In this document: piece by piece, positions 1 to 9,070 of the stretch
How positions within the stretch are numbered: the first letter of the stretch is position 1
How the letters are laid out: every line of letters starts with the position of its first letter
Source: Myxococcales bacterium
Lineage (GTDB): Bacteria; Myxococcota_A; Polyangia; Polyangiales; Ga0077539
Direction of reading: 5' to 3'
Assembly (NCBI GenBank): GCA_016793325.1
Contig: JAEUKI010000076.1
Location: 32,760-96,759, forward strand
DNA length: 64,000 bases
The notes under the pieces: model-generated
The model's input: only the letters and a program-made list of their open reading frames with translations
Databases searched by the model: none
What the model was told of the DNA's origin: nothing
Translations under genes and position numbers: made by a program

Positions 1-1
1 G

Positions 2-2398
2 GGAACGCTCACCGCCGCGCGCTTCGCCCTCGCGCTCGTCGTCATCGGAGCGCCCGCAGCGCTCATGGGAGCGACCTTTCCGCTTCTTGCACGCGGCGCG
101 AACACGAGCGGAACGCGCGTCCATTCGCTGTACGCAGCGAACACCCTCGGCGCGGTCGCGGGCACGCTCTTCGCGGGCTTCTACGCGATCGGCGCGTTCG
201 GCGTGCGACGGACCGAGTGGTTCGCGGTCGCGACCAACGTGCTCGTCGCGCTCGCGGCCTTCGCGCTCGCCAAGAGCGCGTTGATCGATGATGCGCGGTC
301 CGAGGTCGATCACGACGATCGCTCCGATCTCAACGACCAATCCGAAGACGAGCCACGAGAGCCCGAGCGCTCGCTCGCCACGCCCGCGATCACGGCGACG
401 GTCTTCGTGACGGGCGCGGCGTGCATCGCGAGCGAGGTGCTCTGGTCGCGCTCGCTCGCGTTTCGGCTCTCGTGGCTCAACAACACGACGTACACGTTTC
501 CCGCGATGCTGGCCTCGGTGCTCGCGGGCGTCACGCTCGGGAGCCTCGCGGTGGGCGCGATCTTGCGTCGCACCAAGCGGCCCGCGACGGCGTACGCGAC
601 GATCCTCTTGCTCTTGGGGACGACGATCGCCGCGTCCGCGCTCGTGACCGTGACGCGCGGCGGAGCGCCGTTCGGACGACCGCTCGACGCCTCGTTCGAG
701 CTCATCGCGCGGCGCGCCCTCGCGAACGTGTTGGCGGAGGTGTGCGCCGTCGTGTTCGTCCCGTCGCTGTTGTTCGGGGCTGCTTTTCCGGCGGCGATTC
801 GCGCGGTGGCCGGGGACGATCGCGCGTCTGCGGCGACGGCGGCGGCGCGCTTGTACGCCGCGAGCACCGCGGGCGCGATCGTCGGTTCGATCGGCGCGGC
901 GTTCGTCTTGGTGCGCGCGTTCGGGATCGTGCGATCGCTGACGGTGGTGGGCGCGACGGTGGCCGTCGTCGGAGCGCTCGCGCTCGTGCGAACGTCGGGG
1001 TCGCGACGGGCGAGGGCGCACGCGGCGACGCTCGCGAGCGCGCTCGTGTTCGCGATGATCTTCTGGAAATTGCCTCGTAGACCGCTGCTCATGGCCGACG
1101 ACGCCCCGGCCGTCTTCTACGAAGAGGGGCCCACGGCCACCGTGGCGGTCGCGCGCGCCGAGGACGGCTACCTTCGCATCGACGTCGACGGCGTCCCCGT
1201 CGCGGGCACGTCCCCCACGATGCTCACCGACCAGAAGTCGCTCGCGCACTACCCCATGGTGCTCGTCGAGCGCCCCCGCTCGGCGCTCACCGTCGGCTTC
1301 GGCAGCGGCGGAACGTCGCACTCGCTCTTGCTCCACCGCGAGCTCGATCGCGTTCGCGCCGTCGAAATCGCGCCCGAAGTGCTCCACGGCGCACCGCACC
1401 TCACGGCGTCCAACCACGGCGTGCTCGCGCGCGGCGACGCGCGATACGGGGTTGTGCTCGACGACGCGCGCTCGTATCTCGCGCACACACATTCGAGATA
1501 CGACATCATCGCCACGGATTGTACGGACCTTCGCTATCGCTCCAACGCCAACCTCTACGACGTCGAGTACTTTCGCTTCGTGCGCTCGCGGCTCGAGCGC
1601 GGAGGCGTCGTCGCCGTGTGGCTCCCGGTGGGCGGGCTCTCGCGGCCGATGTTCAAGGTCGCGCTCCGAACGTTCGGCGAAGTGTTCGCTGACTTTCTCG
1701 TGTTCTGGCCCAACGGATATCCGTCGCACTACGTCGTCCTCGTCGGCTTCGAGGGGCGCCGATCGCTTCGGTGGGAGCGCTTTCGAACGCTCCTCGCGAG
1801 CGCGCCCGTGCGAGACGACCTGCGCGAAGTGTCCCTCGAAGATCCCGTGAAGGTCCTCTCGACGCTCGTGTCCGACGCGCGCTCTCTCCGCGGCGCGCTC
1901 GCGGACGCGCGGCTCAACACCGAAGATCGCCCGGTCCTCGAGTTCGAAGCGCCGCTCACCGGGTATTCGCCCCGCGCGACGACGGACAACCTCGAGTTTC
2001 TCGCGGACCACCGCGCAGCGCCCGAGTCCCTCCTCGATGGAGCGCTCTCGGAGGCCGAGCGCGCGCGCCTCCGACGGATGACCGCCGCGCTCCCGGCAGT
2101 GATCGCCGCGCACGGCGCGAGCTTCGCAGGCGAAACGCTGCGCTCGATGCGTCTCTACCTCGACGCGCTCGCGATCGCGCCGGACGACGCGGCCGTCGCG
2201 GCCCGCGTGCGCGAGCTCGTCGTGTCGCTCGCTTTGCGTCGAAGCGAGCCGTGGGTCGCGCTCGTGTTGTGCCGCGCCGAGCAGCTCGCCGGCGACCGCG
2301 ATCGCGCGCGGGTGTGCTTCGAGCAGCGCGCACGCACGCGAGACGAAGAGCTCGAAGCGAGCGCCACGCGCTGGCACGCCGAGCTCGTCGCGCAGTGA
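2..2398 (+). CDS. Spermidine-synthase-like membrane fusion protein (5' partial)
   Basis: The frame is open from base 2, so the true start lies left of the window. The visible part has several hydrophobic helices (for example GAPAALMGATFPLLARG near the start), as in the multi-helix fusions that carry a polyamine aminopropyltransferase-like domain. A soluble Rossmann-type domain follows: a glycine-rich SAM-binding loop (VGFGSGGTSHS), an acidic residue after the next strand (VEIAPE) and RYDIIATDCTD, where spermidine synthases have their catalytic acidic patch. The last ~150 residues are helical and TPR-like. The family is known in large-genome bacteria but substrates are mostly unproven, so aminopropyl transfer is inference. 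An unrelated lipoprotein gene follows after 44 bases. A second protein of this type lies at 36384-38801. Confidence 0.85.
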   Translation, partial: GTLTAARFALALVVIGAPAALMGATFPLLARGANTSGTRVHSLYAANTLGAVAGTLFAGFYAIGAFGVRRTEWFAVATNVLVALAAFALAKSALIDDARSEVDHDDRSDLNDQSEDEPREPERSLATPAITATVFVTGAACIASEVLWSRSLAFRLSWLNNTTYTFPAMLASVLAGVTLGSLAVGAILRRTKRPATAYATILLLLGTTIAASALVTVTRGGAPFGRPLDASFELIARRALANVLAEVCAVVFVPSLLFGAAFPAAIRAVAGDDRASAATAAARLYAASTAGAIVGSIGAAFVLVRAFGIVRSLTVVGATVAVVGALALVRTSGSRRARAHAATLASALVFAMIFWKLPRRPLLMADDAPAVFYEEGPTATVAVARAEDGYLRIDVDGVPVAGTSPTMLTDQKSLAHYPMVLVERPRSALTVGFGSGGTSHSLLLHRELDRVRAVEIAPEVLHGAPHLTASNHGVLARGDARYGVVLDDARSYLAHTHSRYDIIATDCTDLRYRSNANLYDVEYFRFVRSRLERGGVVAVWLPVGGLSRPMFKVALRTFGEVFADFLVFWPNGYPSHYVVLVGFEGRRSLRWERFRTLLASAPVRDDLREVSLEDPVKVLSTLVSDARSLRGALADARLNTEDRPVLEFEAPLTGYSPRATTDNLEFLADHRAAPESLLDGALSEAERARLRRMTAALPAVIAAHGASFAGETLRSMRLYLDALAIAPDDAAVAARVRELVVSLALRRSEPWVALVLCRAEQLAGDRDRARVCFEQRARTRDEELEASATRWHAELVAQ

Positions 2399-2442
2399 AG
2401 ATCGACGGCGCGACCGTGCGATACAGTGCGCGCGGCTTCGTG

Positions 2443-4578
2443 ATGAGATCGTCTGTCGTCTTGTTGTCGCTCGCGCTCGCGCTCGCGTCGAGCTGTCGTC
2501 GATCGAGCGAGTCGGTCGTCGGCGACAAGCCGCTCGAGTTCGGGATCGCTTCGAGCCCGATGGACAACGGCGAGCACGCGCCGTGGGTCGAGCCGTCCGA
2601 TCGAGCCCTGGGCGCGGCGTGGCTCGACGCGAGACGCGCGTTTGCTGCGGGATTTCCCGATCCGATCGGGCGTCGCTACGCGCGGTGCGGCGACGACGTG
2701 GGCTTCGTCGTCGCGGTTCCGGGCGGCGTCGCGGTGATCGATTGGCGCGGCTCGATCCGGCCGTGCGACGACGCGCGCGATGTCGAGAGGCCGTTTCCCG
2801 GGGAGTCGTTCGGAAATGTCGCGCGCGCTCTGTCGCTCGACGCATCGCTCGCACGACGCAATCCCCTCACGCGCGCGCTCATCCTCCGAACGAACATCGG
2901 CGCCGACGCGCTCGCCAACGCGCCCGCGCGCCACGTCCGGCCCTTCGCCGCGCTCGAGGCGTGGGCCGAAGAGACCTGGCGCGTCGCGCTCTCGAACTAC
3001 GTCGGCGAGGCGCGAGGCGCCACCGCAGAGCGCGCGCTTTTCTTCACGCGGGCGTCGCTCGCGGCCGTAGGCGTCTTCGAGCGAACGAGCGGTCCGACAC
3101 GCACGTCCGACGCGCTCTGGTTCGCTCCAACGGCAGCGGCCCTCGCGCGACAGCTCGACGATCGCGTGGAGGACGCGGGGGCCGCTGAGCCTCTGCCCGA
3201 CGGCGGTCGCGACGCAGGACAGCCCCGGATCGCCGTCTCCGTCGCGCGGCGCTGGCTCGCGGATTCGCGCTTCCCGTCGCGAACGCTGCGAGAGAGGTAC
3301 GCGCCGTCTCCTGGGGCTCCGCGGCCGTCGCTCGAGTGGGTCGCGCCCGCGCTTCACGCGGTCCTTCGCCGCTCGGACGCGATCGAGCCGATGCTCGAGC
3401 TGCTCGCGCGGGGAGAGGCCTTCGTCCCGGTGCGCGTCGTCCCCTTCGAGCACCCCGAGCGCGTGAGGCCCGCGCGGCTCTACGAGCTCGCGTATCACTT
3501 CGTCGCCACGGCCCTCGCGTTCGACCCGATCTTCGAAGAGATCGCCGCGGGCGCCGACGAGACCCGCCCGCGCACAGACAGCCTCGCGGCGCACCGCGCG
3601 TTCGTCGCTGGTGATCGTCGGGCGCTCGAAGACCTCGTAGCTCGATTTCGTGTGCGCATGGACGGCGCGACCTCGGGCGACGCCGAGCTCGCGCGCGCGC
3701 AGCTCGCCAACGAGTCGCTCTCGGCGATCGCAGCGGCAGCAGCGCAGCGATTGCCCGCCTACCGCGCGAACCCGCGTCGCGTCGGAGAGCAGCAGGCGCG
3801 CTACGAGGCGCGCGTCGCGCGCGACGCCGAGCTCATCGTGCGTCGGGCCGCGGCGCTCTTCGAGTCGCACCCCGCGTGGAGCTGCGCTGTCCTCGATCAG
3901 CTCGAGCGCGTCGCGCCCATGGTTTCGAGCGAGGCCCACGCGGCCCTCGTCGACCGGTTCGCTCGCGAGGGGCCGCTGACCGTCGAGACCGCGTCGTGCG
4001 TCGCGCGGGTCCTGCGTCCGCGCGCGGGCGAGGCGCAACCGGCGGTCGAAGAGCGATACGTGCGGTGGATCCGGCGCGCGGGCCCGCTCGTGTACGCGGC
4101 GAGCCCGTGCGACTCGATCGCCCACGGACCCGAGCGCACGCTCTCGATCGAGGCCCTTCGCGCTCACGCGATCGCGCCGCTCGAAGCGCTGCGAAGAGAG
4201 CGGGCTCCGCACGCGCTGCTGCGCGCGCTCGTGCGCTGGGTGCGACCCGAAGCGATCCGCTGCGCCTCGCACAATCCAACGTATTTCGACTGGGTGCGGG
4301 TCGTCCTCGCGCGCGCGGTGCCCGTGGGCTCGCCCGTCAGCGACGCGGTTCGCACCGGAGAGCCGTGGGGCCGGCGACGGAGGTGCCCCGTTGTGCACGA
4401 CGGGTACGCGCGGGGCGAGGGCCGGATCCCTCTTCGAGACCTCGCGGGAATCGCCCACGCCTTCGCGGAGACCCGCGAGCCGTGCGCCCTGGCCGACCGG
4501 GCTCCGACGCTCGACGGGTGGCGATTTGCGCTCGAAGCCCAAGCGCGACGGGCGCGCGACGAGCGTGCAAATCGCTGA
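2443..4578 (+). CDS. Unknown lipoprotein, 711 aa
   Basis: The ATG at 2443 is chosen because it begins a clear lipoprotein signal: Arg, a hydrophobic stretch and a Cys after LALASS. The longer open frame upstream overlaps the previous gene and has no signal sequence. The mature protein is Ala/Arg-rich and mostly helical, with no motif I recognise. A short Asp/Gly linker (residues ~245-260) separates two halves. It lies 44 bases after the spermidine-synthase-like gene on the same strand, so the two may be co-transcribed. Predicted location is periplasm or outer membrane. Function unknown; coding status is supported by the signal peptide and by strong third-position G/C bias along its whole length. 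Confidence 0.8.
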   Translation: MRSSVVLLSLALALASSCRRSSESVVGDKPLEFGIASSPMDNGEHAPWVEPSDRALGAAWLDARRAFAAGFPDPIGRRYARCGDDVGFVVAVPGGVAVIDWRGSIRPCDDARDVERPFPGESFGNVARALSLDASLARRNPLTRALILRTNIGADALANAPARHVRPFAALEAWAEETWRVALSNYVGEARGATAERALFFTRASLAAVGVFERTSGPTRTSDALWFAPTAAALARQLDDRVEDAGAAEPLPDGGRDAGQPRIAVSVARRWLADSRFPSRTLRERYAPSPGAPRPSLEWVAPALHAVLRRSDAIEPMLELLARGEAFVPVRVVPFEHPERVRPARLYELAYHFVATALAFDPIFEEIAAGADETRPRTDSLAAHRAFVAGDRRALEDLVARFRVRMDGATSGDAELARAQLANESLSAIAAAAAQRLPAYRANPRRVGEQQARYEARVARDAELIVRRAAALFESHPAWSCAVLDQLERVAPMVSSEAHAALVDRFAREGPLTVETASCVARVLRPRAGEAQPAVEERYVRWIRRAGPLVYAASPCDSIAHGPERTLSIEALRAHAIAPLEALRRERAPHALLRALVRWVRPEAIRCASHNPTYFDWVRVVLARAVPVGSPVSDAVRTGEPWGRRRRCPVVHDGYARGEGRIPLRDLAGIAHAFAETREPCALADRAPTLDGWRFALEAQARRARDERANR

Positions 4579-4610
4579 GCGTCTCGATTGTGTGTGTCGA
4601 GACGACGTCG

Positions 4611-6308
4611 TCAGCGCGCGAGGCTCTCGAGGATGCGCTGGAGCTTCGCGGCGGTGATCATCGCGTCCGCTTCGCGATACACGGCTTGCACCGAGACGAG
4701 CCCGTCGCGGCGCAAAAGGATCGTGTTTCGAAAGGTCACCCCGGTGGTCATGGACGAGGTCTGCTCGATGCGGTGCAGGCCGTTGAGCATCGAGCGCGTC
4801 GGGGCGCCGAGCGATCGCGCGCCGCTCGGGGCGCCCATCGGCGTCGTTTGCTCCACGAACTCTCGCGCTGTCGAGTCGAGGAGCTCCTCGGTCGCGGCCA
4901 TGGGATACGCGCCGAACACCATTCCGACGGACATGTCGTCGTCGCGGATCTCGGCGAGGGTCCACTCGCGACGCTCTGCGGTGTGCGTTCCGACCGCGAC
5001 GGGAACGCGCGGCGCGCGCACTTCGAGCGACGTCGCCGCGAGCCGGTAGGTGGACCAACGATCGGGGTTGTCGCGCGTCCACACGCGGCCGAGCGCGAGT
5101 CCCATCGCGCCAGCGATGAACAGCGAGACGATCGCGCCGCGACCGACCAGCGAGAGCCGCTCGGAGCGCTCTTCGATCGGCTCGTCGCCAGGGTGGGCAA
5201 CGCCCGACAACACGAGCAAGAGCCCCGCGAGAAAGCCTCCTGCGTGCGCCGCGAGGCTCACGTTGGGCATGAGCGAGACGAAGACCTGCAGCGCGAGGTT
5301 TCCGACCGCGCTCTTTCGAAAATCGGCGATCGTCGCCTCGGGCAACGCGCCGCGCGGCTTGATCGCGAGCGCCACGGACGCTCCGATGAGGGCGAAGATC
5401 GCCCCCGACGCGCCGACGACGACCGAGGCTTTGCCGAACAGCGCAGCGCACACGCCGCCCGCGAGGGCGCCCGCGAAGTACACGAGTGAAAATCGCCCGC
5501 GCCCCAGCACGCGCTCGTAGAAGGCACCCAGGCTCAAGAGCGACAGGCCGTTCATCAGCACGTGATTGAACGAGCCGTGCACGAAGCTATACGACAAGAG
5601 CCGATACAGCTCGCCCGCCGCGACGCGCTCGCGCACGAGGGCGCCCATGCGCACGGCGGTCGACAGCGAGTCGACCCTGAACGCGAGCTGCGCGACGAAC
5701 ACGACCGCGATCGCCGCGAGAAGCGCGTACGTCACCGTCGGCCGCGCGGCCGCGTCGAGCTGTCCTCGAAAGACCTTCGCTTCCGCTGCTCGCTCTGCGC
5801 GTTGCTTCGCCGCGCTTCGAACGCGCTCGGCCAACGCGTCGCGCGCTGGCGAATCGAGCGGGGCTGCGTCGGTTCGTTCGAACTCGCGATCGATCGCGGA
5901 GGCCACCGTCGGCGAGAGCGACGCGCTCCATCGCTCGCCGCGCTCGTCGATGTGCGCCGCGCCGCGCGGGTGACTCGCGCTCGAATCCGCTGCCAACAGC
6001 GCGCGGAGCGTCTCTCGATGCTCGGCGCTCCCGCCGAGGAGCACGACGTCGATCGGCTCGCTCTCGAGTCGCGAGAGCAACAGCGCCAGCGCGTCGCCGA
6101 GCGCCTTTTGATCGCGGCCATCGACGCGAACGAGCACGACGAGCGGCGCGTCGTCCGTCGCCCAGAGCTGCGTTTGTTCACCCACCTGAATCGGGGCGGA
6201 GTTGCCGTCGACGAGCGCGCGAATCAGCCGCGCAGCGAGCGGGTCCTCGAGCCATCGTTCGAGCGTCGTCGTTGTGCGCTCAGCCTGTGGTGAACTCGAA
6301 TTCTCCAT
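4611..6308 (-). CDS. Rhomboid-family intramembrane serine protease with extra N- and C-terminal domains, 565 aa
   Basis: The central membrane domain (residues ~190-410) carries rhomboid hallmarks: the His/Asn pair HGSFNHVLMN (H249, N253), the catalytic serine in GASG (S301) and the catalytic histidine in AAHAGGF (H355), each in a hydrophobic helix. Rhomboids cleave membrane-anchored substrates inside the bilayer. Two parts go beyond a minimal rhomboid: about 185 soluble N-terminal residues, which I cannot assign, and about 150 C-terminal residues after the last helix that look like a periplasmic alpha/beta domain. The ATG at 6308 is chosen because the upstream extension is Arg-rich shadow sequence without helices. 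The gene is convergent with the preceding lipoprotein gene and divergent from the gene at 6444. Substrate unknown. Confidence 0.88.
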   Translation of the reverse strand: MENSSSPQAERTTTTLERWLEDPLAARLIRALVDGNSAPIQVGEQTQLWATDDAPLVVLVRVDGRDQKALGDALALLLSRLESEPIDVVLLGGSAEHRETLRALLAADSSASHPRGAAHIDERGERWSASLSPTVASAIDREFERTDAAPLDSPARDALAERVRSAAKQRAERAAEAKVFRGQLDAAARPTVTYALLAAIAVVFVAQLAFRVDSLSTAVRMGALVRERVAAGELYRLLSYSFVHGSFNHVLMNGLSLLSLGAFYERVLGRGRFSLVYFAGALAGGVCAALFGKASVVVGASGAIFALIGASVALAIKPRGALPEATIADFRKSAVGNLALQVFVSLMPNVSLAAHAGGFLAGLLLVLSGVAHPGDEPIEERSERLSLVGRGAIVSLFIAGAMGLALGRVWTRDNPDRWSTYRLAATSLEVRAPRVPVAVGTHTAERREWTLAEIRDDDMSVGMVFGAYPMAATEELLDSTAREFVEQTTPMGAPSGARSLGAPTRSMLNGLHRIEQTSSMTTGVTFRNTILLRRDGLVSVQAVYREADAMITAAKLQRILESLAR

Positions 6309-6431
6309 AGTTCGATCTCGATCGTTGGGATCGCTTGCGCTGTGCGCCCGTCGCGATCGAAGCGTTGTGTATAGCGCGGCGCCGATCCGTGGTCGCCGCG
6401 GTTGTTTCGAGAGTAGAGTGCCGTCTGCTTT

Positions 6432-6437
6432 GGAGAG
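6432..6437 (+). promoter_or_regulatory. Ribosome binding site GGAGAG deciding a TTG start
   Basis: GGAGAG lies six bases before a TTG codon at 6444. No ATG or GTG sits at a comparable distance, and the TTG opens directly into a signal peptide, so this site fixes the start of the following gene. Confidence 0.6.
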
Positions 6438-6443
6438 TACGGC

Positions 6444-7502
6444 TTGAAGCAACGGCGGGGCAGGTTTCTCGTGTGCGCTGCGACGCTGCTCGTCGCGGTT
6501 CCTGCGTCGGGGCAGGAGCGCGAGGACAACGTCCGCTTCGCGTGGGTCCGAGACGAGGGCGCAGAGACGTGTCCGGACGCGACCGTGGTGCGTCGCGCGG
6601 TGAGCGATCGGGTCGGGCGTGACCCCTTCAGCGAGCGCGCGCGCACGTCGATCGACGCGATCGTGCGCCGAAATTCCCAGGGATTTGTCGCGCGATTCTT
6701 CGTTCGAGGCGCCTCGGATGAGCCGCTCGGGACGCGCGAGTTCACGAGCGCTGCGCCGACGTGCGAGCCCATCGTGGAGGCGCTCGCGCTCGCGCTCGCG
6801 ATCGTGATCGACCCCACCGTCGCGCTCCGTCCCGAGCCGTTGGTGAGCACGTCGATCGTGCGCGCGTCGGTCACCCCGAGTCCGATTGCGGCGGTGCCGC
6901 GCAGGTCGCCGAGCCTCACGCTGACCGCGCTGCCGACGAGCCGATCGCAGATGGCGCTCGCGCTCTCGCTCTCGTTCGACGCTGCGCTCGGCGTGTTGCC
7001 GACGGTCGGCTTCGGCCCGGCTCTCGACGCGCACCTGCGATTTTCGCGCTGGATCGCCGCGGACCTGTCCTCTCGTTGGCTCGCCGAACAACGGACATCG
7101 ACGGCGCTCAGCGACTACGCGCTCTCGATGGCCAGCTCGTCCGCGAGCGTGTGCGTCGATCCCCTCGGATCGACGAGCGCCTCGCGCGCATCGTTCGCCG
7201 CGTGTGCGGCGCTCTCGGCTGGGGCGATCTCTGCGTCAGCGCTGCGACAACGCGCGATCGAGGGCGGCGTTCGACCGTGGGTCGCGCTCGGCCCCGCGTT
7301 GCGCGGCCAGCTGCGAGTCGTCGGTCCGCTCGTGCTCGAGGCGCGGCTCGGCGCGACGTTCGCGCTCGCGCGCAACGCGTACCTCGAAGAGAGCGGCGAG
7401 CCCGTGACCAGCGCGACCGTCTTCGAACAGCCGCTCGTCGGAGGCTACGCGTCGCTGGGCTTCGGCGTCGCGACCGAGCCGTTCGGCGCGAGTCGACCGT
7501 GA
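6444..7502 (+). CDS. Unknown secreted protein, 352 aa
   Basis: Starts at TTG (MKQRRGRFLV) behind a GGAGAG site. It has a typical signal peptide: KQRRGR, a hydrophobic core, and cleavage near PASGQ. The mature part begins with a ~100-residue domain (two Cys; DEGAETCPDATVVRRAVSDR) and continues as a Ser/Ala/Leu-rich stretch with alternating hydrophobic strands that could form an outer-membrane barrel or periplasmic beta domain. This two-part layout is common among uncharacterised myxobacterial envelope proteins, and no function can be read from it. It lies 18 bases before the ECF sigma gene, so it may be part of, or a target of, that regulon. Confidence 0.78.
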   Translation: MKQRRGRFLVCAATLLVAVPASGQEREDNVRFAWVRDEGAETCPDATVVRRAVSDRVGRDPFSERARTSIDAIVRRNSQGFVARFFVRGASDEPLGTREFTSAAPTCEPIVEALALALAIVIDPTVALRPEPLVSTSIVRASVTPSPIAAVPRRSPSLTLTALPTSRSQMALALSLSFDAALGVLPTVGFGPALDAHLRFSRWIAADLSSRWLAEQRTSTALSDYALSMASSSASVCVDPLGSTSASRASFAACAALSAGAISASALRQRAIEGGVRPWVALGPALRGQLRVVGPLVLEARLGATFALARNAYLEESGEPVTSATVFEQPLVGGYASLGFGVATEPFGASRP

Positions 7503-7520
7503 ATTTCTCGAATTGATTCA

Positions 7521-8192
7521 ATGTCTTTCAGCGCGCCGTCGAAAACGAGAAGGTCCGAGGGCCGGACCCGCACTTCCATGAGCGGAGCGTTCGCCGCATT
7601 GAAGGCACTCTTTCGAACGGCCCCCGCCGAGGGCACCGCTGTCGCGCCATCGCTCGACACGCTGGCTGTGTACGACCAGTACGCGGACTTCGTGTGGGCC
7701 ACGCTCGCGCGGCTCGGCGCGCGCGACGCGCTGCTCGAGGACCTCTCGCAAGAGGTGTTCGCCGTGGTGCACCAGCGGCTGCACTCGTACACGGGCGCGG
7801 GGACGCTCAACGCGTGGCTCTTTGGAATCTGTGTGCGCGTCATGACGGCGCACCGTCGACGGGCGCACACGCGGCGCGAGCACGTCGTCGACGAGATGCC
7901 CGAGCCGTCGTCGCCGGGCCCTGCGGCGCTCGCGGGGCCGATGTCTCCCGAAGAGCGCGCCGCGGAGAACGAAGGCCGCGTCTTGCTCGCTGCGCTGCTC
8001 GACGAGCTCGACCCCGAGCGTCGCGTGGCGTTCGTGATGTTCGAGATCGAAGGCCTCACGTGCGAGGAGATCTCCAAAGGACTCGGCGTTCCGATCGGGA
8101 CCGTGTACTCGCGCCTGCACGCGGCGCGAAAACAGTTCGAGCAGGCGCTCGTCCGCCTCAACGCGCGCACACGACACGGAGGTCGCCGATGA
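7521..8192 (+). CDS. ECF-type RNA polymerase sigma factor, 223 aa
   Basis: Region 2 is at residues ~50-115: YDQYADFVWATLARLG, the conserved acidic LEDLSQEVF motif that binds core polymerase, and AWLFGICVRVMTAHRRR for -10 recognition. Region 4 is at ~155-212: a helix-turn-helix with LTCEEISKGLGVPIGTVYSR for -35 recognition. Such factors redirect RNA polymerase to a small stimulus-specific regulon. The start is uncertain: the ATG at 7521 gives a basic 20-residue tail, and an internal ATG at 7578 would begin just before SGAFAALK. The stop overlaps the next gene by four bases (ATGA), so the two are translationally coupled, as is usual for a sigma factor and its membrane regulator. Confidence 0.92.
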   Translation: MSFSAPSKTRRSEGRTRTSMSGAFAALKALFRTAPAEGTAVAPSLDTLAVYDQYADFVWATLARLGARDALLEDLSQEVFAVVHQRLHSYTGAGTLNAWLFGICVRVMTAHRRRAHTRREHVVDEMPEPSSPGPAALAGPMSPEERAAENEGRVLLAALLDELDPERRVAFVMFEIEGLTCEEISKGLGVPIGTVYSRLHAARKQFEQALVRLNARTRHGGRR

Positions 8193-9070
8193 ACGAACCT
8201 CGCCGTTGGCTCGACAGCAGCGACAGCGATCACGCGCAGCATCGCTCGGTGCTCGCGCACGGAAAGCGTCACCCCAACCGTCCTCTCGACACGGCCACGC
8301 GCCGTCGCATGAGGCAGCGCGTCGCGGCGCTCTCGGCCACGGCCGTCGGCGCGTCGGTGTTCGTCGGTTGGCTGAAGGCGCTCGCGGCGGGCCTCGGGCT
8401 GAGCGCCGTCGTCGCAGGCGCGACGGTCGCGACGCTCGTCGCGCGAGACGCGTTGCGCGCGAACGCCAACGCAACCACCACGCCGCGACCTCAGCGAGCC
8501 GCCTCGCGCGCGCCTCGTGTCGCGACGGCGTCGCCGCAGCCCGCGCCGCACGAGCTCCCTCGTGTCGTTGCCGAGGCTCCAACGCCCGTCGCCGCGGCCG
8601 CGCCGAGCCCCGTTGCAACCGCGCCTTCGCTGCAAATTGCCAGGCGAAATACGCGCGTCGCGACGCGCGCGATCGACCCGTCTCCTGCGATCGTCGTCGC
8701 GTCCGCCTCGCCGATGCAGGCCGGATCCACCGGGCCCAGCCTGCCCTCGCCGCAGCCTGTCGCGTCCGCGAGCTCGCCCGAGGTCGCGCCATCGAGCGCT
8801 GCCGACGCGCTCACGCGAGAGCGGCTCATGCTCGAGCCCGCGCGCGCGGCGCTGGCGCGAGATCCCACCGCGGCGCTCGCGGCGATCGACCACTATCAAC
8901 GCGCGTTCGAGCGCGGACAGCTCTTGGCCGAGAGCGAGTACATCGCGATCGAAGCGCTTCGGCGCTCGGGCCGCGGGGCGCAGGCGGACGCGCGCGCGGA
9001 CGCGTTGGTGAGGCGATTTCCATCGAGCGTGTACGCGACGCTGCTCCGTCGACAGCGAGGGGAGCGATGA
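8189..9070 (+). CDS. Membrane protein with C-terminal TPR-like segment; probable regulator of the ECF sigma factor, 293 aa
   Basis: The short N-terminal segment is charged (residues 1-45). A hydrophobic stretch at ~46-90 can make one or two helices. A ~120-residue Ala/Pro linker follows, then a C-terminal helical segment (~215-293: AALAAIDHYQRAFERGQ...) of the kind used for TPR-like packing. The ATGA overlap with the sigma gene and the inside-membrane-outside layout are what one expects of a membrane-bound anti-sigma regulator. No zinc-binding HxxxCxxC anti-sigma motif is visible, so that role is inference from position. The next gene also starts with an ATGA overlap. Confidence 0.78.
   Translation: MNEPRRWLDSSDSDHAQHRSVLAHGKRHPNRPLDTATRRRMRQRVAALSATAVGASVFVGWLKALAAGLGLSAVVAGATVATLVARDALRANANATTTPRPQRAASRAPRVATASPQPAPHELPRVVAEAPTPVAAAAPSPVATAPSLQIARRNTRVATRAIDPSPAIVVASASPMQAGSTGPSLPSPQPVASASSPEVAPSSAADALTRERLMLEPARAALARDPTAALAAIDHYQRAFERGQLLAESEYIAIEALRRSGRGAQADARADALVRRFPSSVYATLLRRQRGER

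Noticed and set aside
2155..5451. A 1098-residue open frame on the minus strand across the lipoprotein and rhomboid genes
   Set aside because: It is Arg/Ala/Gly-rich with no signal or domain and overlaps well-supported genes. Long antisense frames are expected from the G/C third-position bias; other large frames of this kind (for example 41417-44629 and 47595-49769) are rejected for the same reason.
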